A stretch of 36,489 bases of DNA. Origin: DASYQD01 sp036005845 (GTDB taxonomy: Bacteria; Acidobacteriota; Thermoanaerobaculia; Multivoradales; JAIOJS01). Each line of letters opens with the position of its first letter. Position 1 is the stretch's first letter. The stretch covers positions 1-36,489 of the forward strand of contig DASYQD010000004.1 in the NCBI GenBank assembly GCA_036005845.1. The letters are read 5' to 3'. This document shows positions 15,013 to 22,723 of the stretch, one piece after another. The notes below the pieces were generated by a model. It had not been told where the DNA came from. It searched no databases and worked only from the letters and a program-made list of their open reading frames with translations. Made by a program: the position numbers and the translations under genes.

Positions 15013-16425
15013 TCAGGCGGTGGGAACGACGCGTAGCGAGCTACGAGCGAGCGGCGGAGCCACGGTCGAAGGGTCGGCGAGGCGGCTGGCGAGGAGGCTG
15101 TGGTGGTTCGCGGCGTCGATGCGAACCGTGACCAGCTCACCTGGCCGCGCGGGCTGCACGCCGGCGGCAAAGAGCACGATCCGATGGCAAACGGTGCGTC
15201 CGGTCTGCTGGCCTTCGCGGCCCCAGCCGGTGACCAGCACGTCCATCGTGCGCCCGACCAGCTCGTCGTTGAGCTCCTTCTGGATGCTCTTCTGCAGCGC
15301 GAGGAGCTCGTGCAGGCGGCGCGAGGCCACCTCGTCGTCGACGGCGGGCAACGCCAGGCGCGGCGCCGCCGTGCCCGGCCGAGGCGAGTACTTGAAGGCG
15401 AAGATCTGGGCGAAGCGCACGCGCTCGACGAGCTGCAGCGAGGCGCGGTGGTCGTCCTCGCTCTCACCTGGGAAGCCGACGATGAGGTCGGTCGATACCG
15501 CGAGGCCAGGCCGCGCCCTCCGCAGGTCTTCCACGAGCTGCAGGTACGACTCGATGGCGTAGCCGCGCCCCATCAGCCGAAGCAGCCGGTCGGAGCCGGA
15601 CTGCACCGGCAGGTGGAGGTAAGGGCAAATGTTCTCGTGCTTCCCCACCTGCTCCACCATTCGCGGCGTGAAGTCGCGCGGGTAGGAGGTGACGAAGCGC
15701 AGTCGGCGCACTCCCGGCAGGGTGGCCACCGTCTCGAGCAGATCGGCGAAGTCGAGCTCACCGTTGGCCGCGCCCGCATTCCTCGCGGATGCGCGCGACG
15801 GCGCGCTGGGCTCACGCCAGTGGTTCACCGTCTGGCCGAGCAGCTCGATCTCCACGAAGCCGCGCCGCACGAGGTATCGCACCTCGGCGAGCACCTCGGC
15901 CAGCGGACGGCAACGTTCCGGGCCCCGCGTCGTGGGCACGATGCAGAAGGTGCACTTCTTATTGCACCCCTCGATGATGGTGACCATGCCCTTGTGGATG
16001 CCGTCACGGTCCACGGCGTCGAGATCGAAGTGACGCTCCGCCGGGAAGCCGGTGGCGACGACGCGCTCGCCGGTGCGCCGCTGCCGCAGCACGTCGATCA
16101 GCTCGCCGACGCGCGCCGGGCCGAGCACGAAGTCGAGCTCGGGTAGCCGCTCCAGCGCCGCCTCCCCTTCCTGCTGCGCGACGCAGCCGCAGAAGCCGAT
16201 CACCAGCCCGGGCCGCTCCTTCTTGAGCCGTCGGTACTCGCCGAGCCGCGAGTAAGCCTTCTGCGCCGCTTTCTCGCGCACGCTGCAGGAGTTGAGCAGG
16301 ATGACGTCGGCCTCTGCCGGGTCGTCGGTGGGCAGCACACCCTGCTGCATGAGCTGGCCGCCGAGACGCTGGCTGTCCAGCTCATTCATCTGACAGCCCC
16401 AGGTCTCGATGAAGTAGCGGCGCAC
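15013..16425 (-). CDS. miaB: tRNA-2-methylthio-N6-dimethylallyladenosine synthase MiaB
   Basis: 470-aa radical-SAM methylthiotransferase. The N-terminal UPF0004 domain provides three Cys for one cluster (Cys11 in ETWGCQMNELDS, Cys47 in LLNSCSVREKA, Cys81 in GFCGC). The radical-SAM core carries CNKKCTFC (Cys154, Cys158, Cys161); a TRAM domain closes the protein. It should add the methylthio group to i6A37 of tRNAs reading UNN codons. QMNELDS and the overall length favour MiaB over RimO or MtaB. The start is a GTG at 16425 (MRRYFIETWGC); no closer start leaves the first motif intact. A 90-bp gap separates it from the coiled-coil lipoprotein gene, so it may have its own promoter there. Confidence 0.95.
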   Translation of the reverse strand: MRRYFIETWGCQMNELDSQRLGGQLMQQGVLPTDDPAEADVILLNSCSVREKAAQKAYSRLGEYRRLKKERPGLVIGFCGCVAQQEGEAALERLPELDFVLGPARVGELIDVLRQRRTGERVVATGFPAERHFDLDAVDRDGIHKGMVTIIEGCNKKCTFCIVPTTRGPERCRPLAEVLAEVRYLVRRGFVEIELLGQTVNHWREPSAPSRASARNAGAANGELDFADLLETVATLPGVRRLRFVTSYPRDFTPRMVEQVGKHENICPYLHLPVQSGSDRLLRLMGRGYAIESYLQLVEDLRRARPGLAVSTDLIVGFPGESEDDHRASLQLVERVRFAQIFAFKYSPRPGTAAPRLALPAVDDEVASRRLHELLALQKSIQKELNDELVGRTMDVLVTGWGREGQQTGRTVCHRIVLFAAGVQPARPGELVTVRIDAANHHSLLASRLADPSTVAPPLARSSLRVVPTA

Positions 16426-16515
16426 CAGTCGAACCCTAGACTCGGTCGAGATGTGTTGATGTAAATGCGATGAGAAAAGAAGATTAGAGTGCCGCCGTCT
16501 CGGGGCGGGCCAGGC

Positions 16516-17367
16516 TCAATGTGGAGGCTGGCCGAGCTCCTCGGGCTCTCTGACGAGGTTGCCGTCGTCGCGGGCCACCTCGTGATCCGGCTTGTCGTAC
16601 GGGCGTTCGCTGGGCTCGAGCTCGATGCCGTCGCGCAGCCAACCCGGCAGCGCACCGGCCTGGCGCCCCTCCTCGAGAACCGCGCCGAGCTGGTCCTCGA
16701 GCGAGCGGGCCTTGCGCCGCGACTCCTCGAGGTTCTCGAGCGCGCGGTCCCATGCCGGCTTGATCTCGCCGTCGCGCACGTACGGATCGTCCTGGGCATA
16801 GAAGCGGGTGCGCAGCGAGGCCGCCCGGGCCTCGAGCTCGCCGATCGCGTCCACCGCCGCCGCCCACTGCTCGCGCAGGCCGCGGACGCGGTCGCGCCAG
16901 TAGCGCTCGTCCTTGGCGGTATCGTTCGCGGGAGCGGCCGCGCCGGCGCGCGCCGGCTCCGCGCCCGACACGATGGTCAGCTTGCCGGTGGCGTGCTGGG
17001 CGAGGTTGGCGTTGTTGATCACCATCGTCGCCGGCCCGGCATTGCGCCGGCGCTCCCGCTCGGCGGCGGCCGCCGCCGCCAGCTCCTGCGCGCCGGAGGG
17101 GTTCGCGGTCCCCTCGTCGATCACCACGGGCTCGTTGCCGCGCACGGTCGCCGCGACGGGATCCTCGACGTGCGAAGGCGGCGGCGAGGGCGGCGGCGTC
17201 ACCGTCTGCGGCGCCGTCGCCGCCGTCTGCTCGACGGACCTCGGCGCCTTGGCCGGAGCGGAGGCGCACCCCGCCGCGCCGAGCACGCAAACGACGCCGA
17301 GAGTCACCACGCCCGCGGCCGCCGGCCAGGGTCCGTTCGTTGCCGCCTTTGCCCTAAGCCCGGCCAT
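16516..17367 (-). CDS. Predicted lipoprotein with C-terminal coiled coil, unknown function
   Basis: 283-aa protein not assigned to a named family. The N-terminus carries a hydrophobic stretch ending in the lipobox-like AAGC (Cys34), although the preceding n-region is long (about 15 residues) for a lipoprotein. A low-complexity Pro/Ala/Thr segment follows (about 37-110). The conserved-looking part is a charged helical region (about 152-235) with ERYWRDRVRGLREQWAAAV, FYAQDDPYVRDGEIKPAWDRAL and LEESRRKARSLEDQLGAVLEE, predicted to be coiled coil. It ends with a short PGWLRDGIELEP motif. Its start overlaps the cupin gene by 14 bp, so it is the last gene of the accA-to-ptsI run. It may sit in the envelope as a tether or scaffold; that is a guess. 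Confidence 0.75.
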   Translation of the reverse strand: MAGLRAKAATNGPWPAAAGVVTLGVVCVLGAAGCASAPAKAPRSVEQTAATAPQTVTPPPSPPPSHVEDPVAATVRGNEPVVIDEGTANPSGAQELAAAAAAERERRRNAGPATMVINNANLAQHATGKLTIVSGAEPARAGAAAPANDTAKDERYWRDRVRGLREQWAAAVDAIGELEARAASLRTRFYAQDDPYVRDGEIKPAWDRALENLEESRRKARSLEDQLGAVLEEGRQAGALPGWLRDGIELEPSERPYDKPDHEVARDDGNLVREPEELGQPPH

Positions 17368-17707
17368 AGCGGTCCTCCAGCCGGACCACGTCCTCGAGCT
17401 CCGGCGTCGACACCTCGACGAGATCGCAGCCCTCCGGCCCGGCGATCATGCGGTGCCGCGTGAACGGCGGGATGTGGTACGCCTCGCCCAGCTTGAGCTC
17501 GCGCACCACCAGCTCGCCGTCCTCCTCCACCTGGAACTCCATCGAGCCGGCGGCGAGATAGAGGGTCTCGTCCTTGCGCTGGTGGTACTGCAGCGACAAC
17601 GCGTGTCCGGCCTCGACATGCAAGAGCTTGCCGACGTAGCGCTCGGTATGCGCGAACACCAGCTCGTAGCCCCAGGGCTTGTCGACGCGGCGGACGGGAT
17701 TCAGCAA
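17354..17707 (-). CDS. Small cupin, mannose-6-phosphate isomerase-like
   Basis: 117-aa single-domain cupin. It begins with RVDKPWGYELVFAHTERYVGK, typical of the ManC C-terminal/type II phosphomannose isomerase cupins. Motif 1 appears as SLQYHQRKDETLYLAAG, motif 2 as GEAYHIPPFTRHRM. Metal ligands would be the His and Glu of motif 1 and the His of motif 2. Substrate is unknown; sugar phosphates or nucleotide-sugar binding are the usual family roles. The start is a TTG at 17707, 13 bp after the ptsI stop and behind a GAGGGAG sequence. The 14-bp overlap with the next gene indicates one operon. Its position after the PTS genes suggests, but does not show, a link to sugar-phosphate sensing. Confidence 0.8.
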   Translation of the reverse strand: MLNPVRRVDKPWGYELVFAHTERYVGKLLHVEAGHALSLQYHQRKDETLYLAAGSMEFQVEEDGELVVRELKLGEAYHIPPFTRHRMIAGPEGCDLVEVSTPELEDVVRLEDRYGRA

Positions 17708-17720
17708 CTCGTCGTCTCCC

Positions 17721-19478
17721 TCAGCGTTCGGCGTGCCGGCGCAGCTTCGGAGCCCGCTGCCCCAACACCGCGTCGAGGTACTCCTCGACGTCGGCGGCGG
17801 TGGGCAGGTCGAGGCAGCGCCGCACGTGCTCCTGCAGGAATCCGGCGTCGAGCTCGCGCAGGCGCGTCTTGATCGCCGGCACCCGCCGCGGGCTCAGCGA
17901 GAGCCGCCGGATGCCGAGCCCGACCAGGACCGCGGCAGCCAGCGGGTCGGCGGCCATCTCGCCGCAGACGCTCACCGGGATGCCGTGCTCCTCCGCCTGC
18001 TCGACGACGAATCGTAACATCCGCAGCAGCGCGGGATGCAGGGGCTGGTAGAGGTGGGTGACGTGCTCGTTGTTGCGGTCGACGGCGATCGAGTACTGGA
18101 TGAGGTCGTTGGTGCCCACGGCGAGGAAGTCGACCTCCGCCGCCAGGTGGTCGGCGATGAGCGCCGCCGCCGGCACCTCGATCATCACCCCGAGCTTGAA
18201 CCGCTCGGCGTACGGCACGCCCTCGGCGTGGAGCTCCTGGCGCACCTCGTCAGCGAAGGCGCGGAAGGCACGCACCTCCTCCAGCGTGCTCACCATCGGC
18301 AGCATCACCGACAGCTCGCCGTGGACACCGGCGCGGAAGATGCCGCGCAGCTGGGTGCGGAAGACGGCCGGCCTGGCCAGCGTCAGGCGGATGCCGCGCA
18401 GCCCGAGCACCGGGTTCTCCTCCCGGGTGTCCATCACCTCGCGGGCGAGCTTCCTGCCGCCGAGGTCGTAGGTGCGGATGACGACCGGGTGCGGCGCCAT
18501 CTCCTCCACCAGCCGCCGGTAGAGCGCGTAGTGATCGTCCTCTCCCGGCAGCTCGGGCGTGCGCTCGATGTAGAGGAACTCGCTGCGGTAGAGGCCGATG
18601 CCCTGCGCGCCGTAGCGGCGGGCCTCGGCCACCTCCTCGACGAGGTCGATGTTCGCCATCAGCTGCACGGCCACGCCGTCGCGCGTCTTGGTCTCCAGCT
18701 CGCGGGTGGCGAGCAGCAGCAGCGTGCGCTGGTCGTAGTCGCGCTGGCGGCGCTCGTATTCGTCGATCACCGGGGCGGTCGGGTGGAGCACCACGACGCC
18801 GGCGGTGCCGTCGACGATCACCGGGTCCTCGTGCGCGGCCAGCCGCGTGATGCCGGGCAGCCCGGTCACCAGCGGGATGTTCAGCGAGTGGGCGATGATC
18901 GTAGTGTGCGAGGTGCGGCCGCCGGACTCGATGGCGAAGCCCACCACGCCCTGGCGGCCGAAACGCACCGCGTCCGAGGGCGTCAGGTCGTCGGCGATGA
19001 CGATGACGTCGCCACCGATCTCCGACAGCTCGTGGTGCGAGACGCCCTGCAGCGCACGGATGAGGTGCCGCGCGATGTCCTGCATGTCGTCGGTGTGGTC
19101 GCGCGCCGCGCCCGCGGCGACGCTGGCGAAGCGGCCGCGCAGCTCGGCGGCGGTCTCCCAGGCCGCCCACTCCGCGTTGACGTGCTCCTCCGAAATGCGC
19201 TGCTCGATGCGCTCGAGGAAGTAGCGGTCCTTGAGCAGCAGCGCGTGCACCTCGAAGATGCTGGCGAGGTCGGGACCGAGGTCGGAGCCGACGCGGCCGG
19301 AGAGTTCCTCGACCTCGACGACGGCGCGCTCGGCGGCGCGGCGGAAGCGGGCGATCTCCTCCTCCACCTGCCCTTCGGGCAGCGGGAAGCGGAAGACGTC
19401 GATTTCGCGGGTGGCGATGCAGACGGCGCGGCCGATGGCGACCCCGTCCGAAACCCCGAGGCCGCTCAGCTCCTGCAT
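17721..19478 (-). CDS. ptsI: PTS enzyme I (phosphoenolpyruvate-protein phosphotransferase)
   Basis: 585-aa EI that autophosphorylates from PEP and passes the phosphate to HPr. The HPr-binding N-domain (about 1-145) contains VHALLLKDRYFLERIE. The phospho-His domain has GGRTSHTTIIAHSLNIPLVTG with active His191. The PEP-binding TIM barrel (about 250-570) shows LGLRGIRLTL, GVMIEVPAAAL, FLAVGTNDLIQYSIAVDRNN and the C-terminal VCGEMAADP with the proton-donor Cys. The frame is open to 19949, but the family start is the ATG at 19478 (MQELSGLGVSDGVAIG). It is separated from HPr by 80 bp that hold the hairpin-forming repeat copy B. The complete set of active-site motifs suggests an active enzyme. Confidence 0.96.
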   Translation of the reverse strand: MQELSGLGVSDGVAIGRAVCIATREIDVFRFPLPEGQVEEEIARFRRAAERAVVEVEELSGRVGSDLGPDLASIFEVHALLLKDRYFLERIEQRISEEHVNAEWAAWETAAELRGRFASVAAGAARDHTDDMQDIARHLIRALQGVSHHELSEIGGDVIVIADDLTPSDAVRFGRQGVVGFAIESGGRTSHTTIIAHSLNIPLVTGLPGITRLAAHEDPVIVDGTAGVVVLHPTAPVIDEYERRQRDYDQRTLLLLATRELETKTRDGVAVQLMANIDLVEEVAEARRYGAQGIGLYRSEFLYIERTPELPGEDDHYALYRRLVEEMAPHPVVIRTYDLGGRKLAREVMDTREENPVLGLRGIRLTLARPAVFRTQLRGIFRAGVHGELSVMLPMVSTLEEVRAFRAFADEVRQELHAEGVPYAERFKLGVMIEVPAAALIADHLAAEVDFLAVGTNDLIQYSIAVDRNNEHVTHLYQPLHPALLRMLRFVVEQAEEHGIPVSVCGEMAADPLAAAVLVGLGIRRLSLSPRRVPAIKTRLRELDAGFLQEHVRRCLDLPTAADVEEYLDAVLGQRAPKLRRHAER

Positions 19479-19493
19479 CACCGGGCGGGGTCC

Positions 19494-19545
19494 CACCTCA
19501 CCCCTGTCCCCCCGTCCCCCTGCCTCTCCAGGGGCAGGGGGCGCC
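19494..19545 (-). repeat. Dispersed GC-rich repeat, copy B, with hairpin
   Basis: 52-bp element in the HPr-ptsI gap, matching copy A (7622-7665) on the opposite strand: 35 of 38 identical bases plus a shared GGCGCC end. On the minus strand CCCCCTGCC and GGCAGGGGG form a 9-bp stem with an 8-base loop. It lies between two co-transcribed PTS genes and could modulate their relative expression. There is no T-tract. Confidence 0.82.
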
Positions 19546-19558
19546 TCCGCCCTGCCGC

Positions 19559-19828
19559 TCACGAGTCTTCCTCGAAGCGGCGGGCGATGAGGTCGGCGAG
19601 CGCCGTCATCGCCTCCGCCTCGTCGGGGCCGTCGGTGCGCAAGCGGAGTTGCTCGCCCTGCGCGGCGGCGAGCATCAACAGGCCGAGGATGCTCTTGCCG
19701 TCCACCGTCTCGCCGTCCTTGAGCAGCTTGACGTCGGCGCGGAAGCGGCCGGCGAGGTGCACCAGCTTGGCCGCCGCGCGCGCGTGCAGGCCCAGCCGGT
19801 TGACGATCTCGACGTCGCGCTCGATCAC
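19559..19828 (-). CDS. ptsH: Phosphocarrier protein HPr
   Basis: 89-aa HPr. From a GTG at 19828 the sequence places the catalytic His exactly at position 15 (NRLGLHARAAAK) and the regulatory Ser at position 46 (VDGKSILGLL). These are the two phosphorylation sites, used by EI and by HPr kinase respectively. The frame continues upstream to 19963, but GGAGG just ahead of the GTG and the canonical numbering fix the start. The stop of the EIIA gene overlaps this start by 4 bp (GTGA), so translation is coupled. Retention of Ser46 together with hprK in the same gene run strongly suggests HPrK-controlled phosphorylation in this organism. Confidence 0.95.
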   Translation of the reverse strand: MIERDVEIVNRLGLHARAAAKLVHLAGRFRADVKLLKDGETVDGKSILGLLMLAAAQGEQLRLRTDGPDEAEAMTALADLIARRFEEDS

Positions 19829-20262
19829 GCGCGGCCTCCAGCCAGCGCCGGCTCGCGCGCCGCGCCCAGACATATCCCCTGCCGCCCCTTCGCCTGGATC
19901 CAGCACGCCAGCTCGGGCACCGTGGTCGGCCTGGTACCTTGGTTTCCATCTCGGGGATTGCAAGCCAGCCGCAGCACCATCGGCAGGTTGACCCCGGTCA
20001 CCACTTCGACGTGCCCCGGCTCGATGAGACCGAGGGCGAGGTTCGACGGCGTGTCGCCGAAGAGATCGGTGAGGATGAGCACGCCGTCGCCCTCGTCGAT
20101 GCTGGCGATGACGTCGTGGAGGCGGACGAGCAGCTCCTCGCGCGGCTCGTCCCAGTCGAGCGACAGCGCCTGCACGTCGGCGAGTCTGCCGACGATGCGC
20201 TCGGCGGTGTCCACCAGCGCGTGCGCCAGCGCGCCGTGGCTCAAGATCAGCACCTGCACCAT
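19825..20262 (-). CDS. PTS EIIA component, mannose (Man) family
   Basis: 145-aa EIIA of the mannose/fructose/sorbose family. It begins MVQVLILSHGALAHALVDTAE with the phospho-accepting His at position 9. DGVLILTDLFGDTPSNLAL and VEVVTGVNLPMVLRLA are the conserved strands around the active site. A ~20-residue C-terminal tail (KGRQGICLGAAREP...) exceeds the usual domain. No EIIB, EIIC or EIID of the Man family is in the window, so it is probably a signalling output of the PTS rather than part of a sugar transporter. The ATG at 20262 starts right at the domain. The stop overlaps the HPr start. An 84-bp spacer with a small hairpin separates it from rapZ. Confidence 0.92.
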   Translation of the reverse strand: MVQVLILSHGALAHALVDTAERIVGRLADVQALSLDWDEPREELLVRLHDVIASIDEGDGVLILTDLFGDTPSNLALGLIEPGHVEVVTGVNLPMVLRLACNPRDGNQGTRPTTVPELACWIQAKGRQGICLGAAREPALAGGRA

Positions 20263-20286
20263 GAGCTGCGAAATGGTACCACCGTC

Positions 20287-20303
20287 ATGCCGCGGTGCGG
20301 CAT
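20287..20303 (-). repeat. Small hairpin between rapZ and EIIA genes
   Basis: Inverted repeat with 7-bp arms (ATGCCGC at 20287-20293, GCGGCAT at 20297-20303) and a 3-base loop; short complementary flanks (CCACC and GGTGG) could extend it imperfectly. It lies in the leader of the EIIA gene. There is no T-run, so attenuation or mRNA stability is only a suggestion. Confidence 0.4.
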
Positions 20304-20346
20304 CAGGTGGGGAGCCAAAGGTCGGCCTGCGGCCGGCGCGCTTCGC

Positions 20347-21240
20347 CTATCTCTCGATGTCGCGGTGCCCCAGCCGCGGCGACCACCCCGCCTCGCGCAG
20401 CCGCCGCTCGAGGATCTCGACGATCGCCACCGACCGGTGTCGTCCTCCCGTGCAACCGACCGCCACCGACAGGTAGCTGCGATTCTCCTTGCGGTAGCGC
20501 GGCAGCAGGTAGAGCAGCAAGTCCGCGAGCCGCTCGACGAGGTCGTGGAAGTCGGGCTGCTGCTCGAGGTAGGTGAGCACCGGCTCGTCCTGGCCGGTGA
20601 GCGGCCGCAGCTCGGGCACGAAGTGCGGGTTGGGCAGGAAGCGCACGTCGAAGAGCAGGTCGCTGCCGGTGGGGATGCCGTACTTGAAGCCGAACGAGGT
20701 GAGCGCCACCTGCATCTCGGCGCCGGCGGCCTGCGTCGGCTGCGCGAAGGCGTGATTCACCTTGCTACGGATCTCGTGCACGTTCCACTGGCTGGTGTCG
20801 AACACCAGGTCGGCGAGGCCGCGCAGCTCGTCGAGCATGGCGCGCTCTTGCTGGATGGCGTCCGCCACCGGCAGGTCCTTCGACAGCGGGTGCGGCCGCC
20901 GCGTTTCCGAGAAGCGCCGGATCAGCGACTCGTCCGACGCCTCGAGGAAGAGCAGAGTCGGGTGCACGTGGGTGCGGTCGATGCCGCGAAAGATGGCCGG
21001 GAACTCGGCGGCGAAACCCTTGGCCCGTGCGTCGGTGATCAGCGCGATCTTGCGGTGCTCGTCGCCGACCAGCTGGAGCGGCTTGGCGAGGAACTCGCGC
21101 AGCAGCGGCAGCGGCAGGTTGTCGACCACGTAGTAGCCGAGATCCTCGAAGCACTTGGCCACCGTGCTCTTGCCGGAGCCGGCGAGCCCGGTGACGATGA
21201 CCAGCTCAGCCCGGCCCCGCGCCGCCTGCGTCTGCCCCAC
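20347..21240 (-). CDS. rapZ: RapZ/YvcJ-family nucleotide-binding protein
   Basis: 297-aa P-loop protein of the RapZ family. Walker A is GLAGSGKST (residues 18-26). Other family marks are YYVVDNLPLPLLREF, LFLEASDESLIRRFSETRRPHPL, TSFGFKYGIPTGSDLLFDVRFLPNPH, LTGQDEPV and the C-terminal SVAVGCTGGRHRSV. In E. coli RapZ is an RNA-binding adaptor that senses glucosamine-6-phosphate. In other lineages the role is less clear, so the exact function here is open. The GTG at 21240 follows a strong GGGAGG with 5-base spacing, inside the 3' end of hprK (35-bp overlap). The consistent placement with ptsN, HPr and EI supports a link to PTS signalling. Confidence 0.92.
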   Translation of the reverse strand: MGQTQAARGRAELVIVTGLAGSGKSTVAKCFEDLGYYVVDNLPLPLLREFLAKPLQLVGDEHRKIALITDARAKGFAAEFPAIFRGIDRTHVHPTLLFLEASDESLIRRFSETRRPHPLSKDLPVADAIQQERAMLDELRGLADLVFDTSQWNVHEIRSKVNHAFAQPTQAAGAEMQVALTSFGFKYGIPTGSDLLFDVRFLPNPHFVPELRPLTGQDEPVLTYLEQQPDFHDLVERLADLLLYLLPRYRKENRSYLSVAVGCTGGRHRSVAIVEILERRLREAGWSPRLGHRDIER

Positions 21241-22246
21241 TCTTGCCTCCCCCCTCGCCCGGTTTCTTGCCGCGCTTGCGTTCGAGCTGCTCTTCGAGCT
21301 GGCGGGCGAACTCGTGCGCCGAGAAGTGCCCCTGCATCTTGAGCACGTGGTTGCGCGCCGCGATCTCGACCAGGATCGACAGGTTGCGGCCGCTCGCCAC
21401 CGGCATCTTGATGTAGGGCAGCGGCGTGCCGAGGACGTGGTGCACCGTCTCCTCGAGCCCCAGCCGGTCGTACGGCTGGTGCGGGTCCCAGGGCTCGAGC
21501 TCGATCACCAGGTCGACGGTCTTGCGCTCGCGCACCGCGGCGAGGCCGAAGAGGTCCTTGATGTTGACGATGCCGAGGCCGCGCAGCTCCATGTGGTGGC
21601 GCAGCGGCGTCTCCGAGTAGCCGACGATGTCGCCGCTCGGATAGCGCTTCACCGTCACCCGGTCGTCGGCCACCAGGCTGTGCCCGCGGGTGACGAGGTC
21701 GAGCGCCGATTCGCTCTTCCCCACCCCGCTCTTGCCGATGAGCAGCACGCCGAGGCCGTAGACGTCGAGCAGCACGCCGTGCACGTGCGAGGTGGGCACG
21801 AGGTGGTCCTCGAGGAACCAGGAGACGCGCTTGATGATCACCGACGACAGCGCCGGCGAGGCGAGCAGCGGCACTTGGCGTTCCTGCAGCAGGGCGAGCA
21901 GGTCCGGCAGCGGCTCGATCCCCTTGGTGAGGATGAACACCGGCACCGGCAGCCGGGTGATGCGCTCGAAGCGGTCGGCGCGCTTCCCCGCCGACAGCGT
22001 CTGCAGGTAGGCGGTCTCGCTCTCGCCGATGATCTGCACGCGGCCGGGCTTGATGTAGGCGTAGTAGCCGGCGAAGGCGAGGCCGGGCTTCTGCACCCGC
22101 GGGTTCTCGATCTTGTTGTCGAGCTTGTCGCCGCCGGCTAGCACCTGGAAGCGGAGGTCGGAGAGCTCGTCGCCGAGCAGGTCGCGCACGGCGACGTGGA
22201 CGCTCTCGTGGACGGCCGGCGTGGGCGCCGCGTGCTCGGGCCTCAA
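21206..22246 (-). CDS. hprK: HPr kinase/phosphorylase
   Basis: 346-aa HprK. The N-terminal domain (about 15-145) is of the DRTGG-like fold with RDLLGDELSDLRFQVLAGG. The catalytic domain (about 150-320) has HGVLLDVYGLGVLLIGKSGVGKSES (Walker A about 171-178), LVADDRV and the family signature LRGLGIVNIKDLFG. A basic/Gly-rich tail (KRGKKPGEGGGKSG) follows. It phosphorylates HPr at Ser46 with ATP or PPi and reverses the reaction. The start is probably TTG at 22246, overlapping the ptsN stop as TTGA, with GGGAG upstream; a GTG about 19 codons in is an alternative. The frame to 22552 overlaps ptsN and is rejected. In proteobacteria, HprK next to ptsN and rapZ is known, but its targets are poorly defined. 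Confidence 0.93.
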   Translation of the reverse strand: MRPEHAAPTPAVHESVHVAVRDLLGDELSDLRFQVLAGGDKLDNKIENPRVQKPGLAFAGYYAYIKPGRVQIIGESETAYLQTLSAGKRADRFERITRLPVPVFILTKGIEPLPDLLALLQERQVPLLASPALSSVIIKRVSWFLEDHLVPTSHVHGVLLDVYGLGVLLIGKSGVGKSESALDLVTRGHSLVADDRVTVKRYPSGDIVGYSETPLRHHMELRGLGIVNIKDLFGLAAVRERKTVDLVIELEPWDPHQPYDRLGLEETVHHVLGTPLPYIKMPVASGRNLSILVEIAARNHVLKMQGHFSAHEFARQLEEQLERKRGKKPGEGGGKSGADAGGAGPG

Positions 22247-22701
22247 GCACGCTCCCGCAGCAGCTCGAGGATGTCGTCGGGATCCTGCAGCGCGAGCAGC
22301 CGTTCGACGCGCCCGTCGGTCTTTACCCAGCGCGAGATGGCGGCGAGCGACTGCAGGTGCTCGGCCGGCGAGCGGCTCGGCGAGACGACGACGAAGAAGA
22401 GCCGCACCGGCTGCGCGTCGGCGGCCCCGAAGTCGACGCCGGCCGGTGCCAGCCCCACCGCGAGCACGACGTGCGCCAAGCCGTCGAGCTTGCAGTGCGG
22501 GATGGCGATGCCGCGGCCGATGGCCGTAGAGCCGAGCTGCTCGCGTTCCCACAGCCGCTGGAAGAGCGCCTCGGGGTCGGCCACGACACCAGCGTCCGCC
22601 AACCGCCCCGCCAGCTCGCGCAGCACGCCTTCCGCATTTCCCGCCGAGAGGCCGGGAAAAATCAAGTGTGGATCGGTGAGCGTCTCCAGCGTCGTGGCCA
22701 C
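22243..22701 (-). CDS. ptsN: Nitrogen-regulatory PTS EIIA (PtsN)
   Basis: 152-aa EIIA of the fructose/nitrogen type. The active His is His69 in GRGIAIPHCKLDG. ERLLALQDPDDILELL and FFVVVSPSRSPAEHLQSLAAIS are the conserved helices and strand of the domain. It should be phosphorylated through EI and HPr and regulate targets by protein-protein contact. It begins with a GTG at 22701 behind GGAGG. The stop overlaps the hprK start, implying translational coupling. The gene lies 22 bp after hpf and in the same run as rpoN, the classical neighbourhood of ptsN. No membrane domain is fused. Confidence 0.94.
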   Translation of the reverse strand: MATTLETLTDPHLIFPGLSAGNAEGVLRELAGRLADAGVVADPEALFQRLWEREQLGSTAIGRGIAIPHCKLDGLAHVVLAVGLAPAGVDFGAADAQPVRLFFVVVSPSRSPAEHLQSLAAISRWVKTDGRVERLLALQDPDDILELLRERA

Positions 22702-22723
22702 GCGAAAGCCTCCGCGACCGCGC

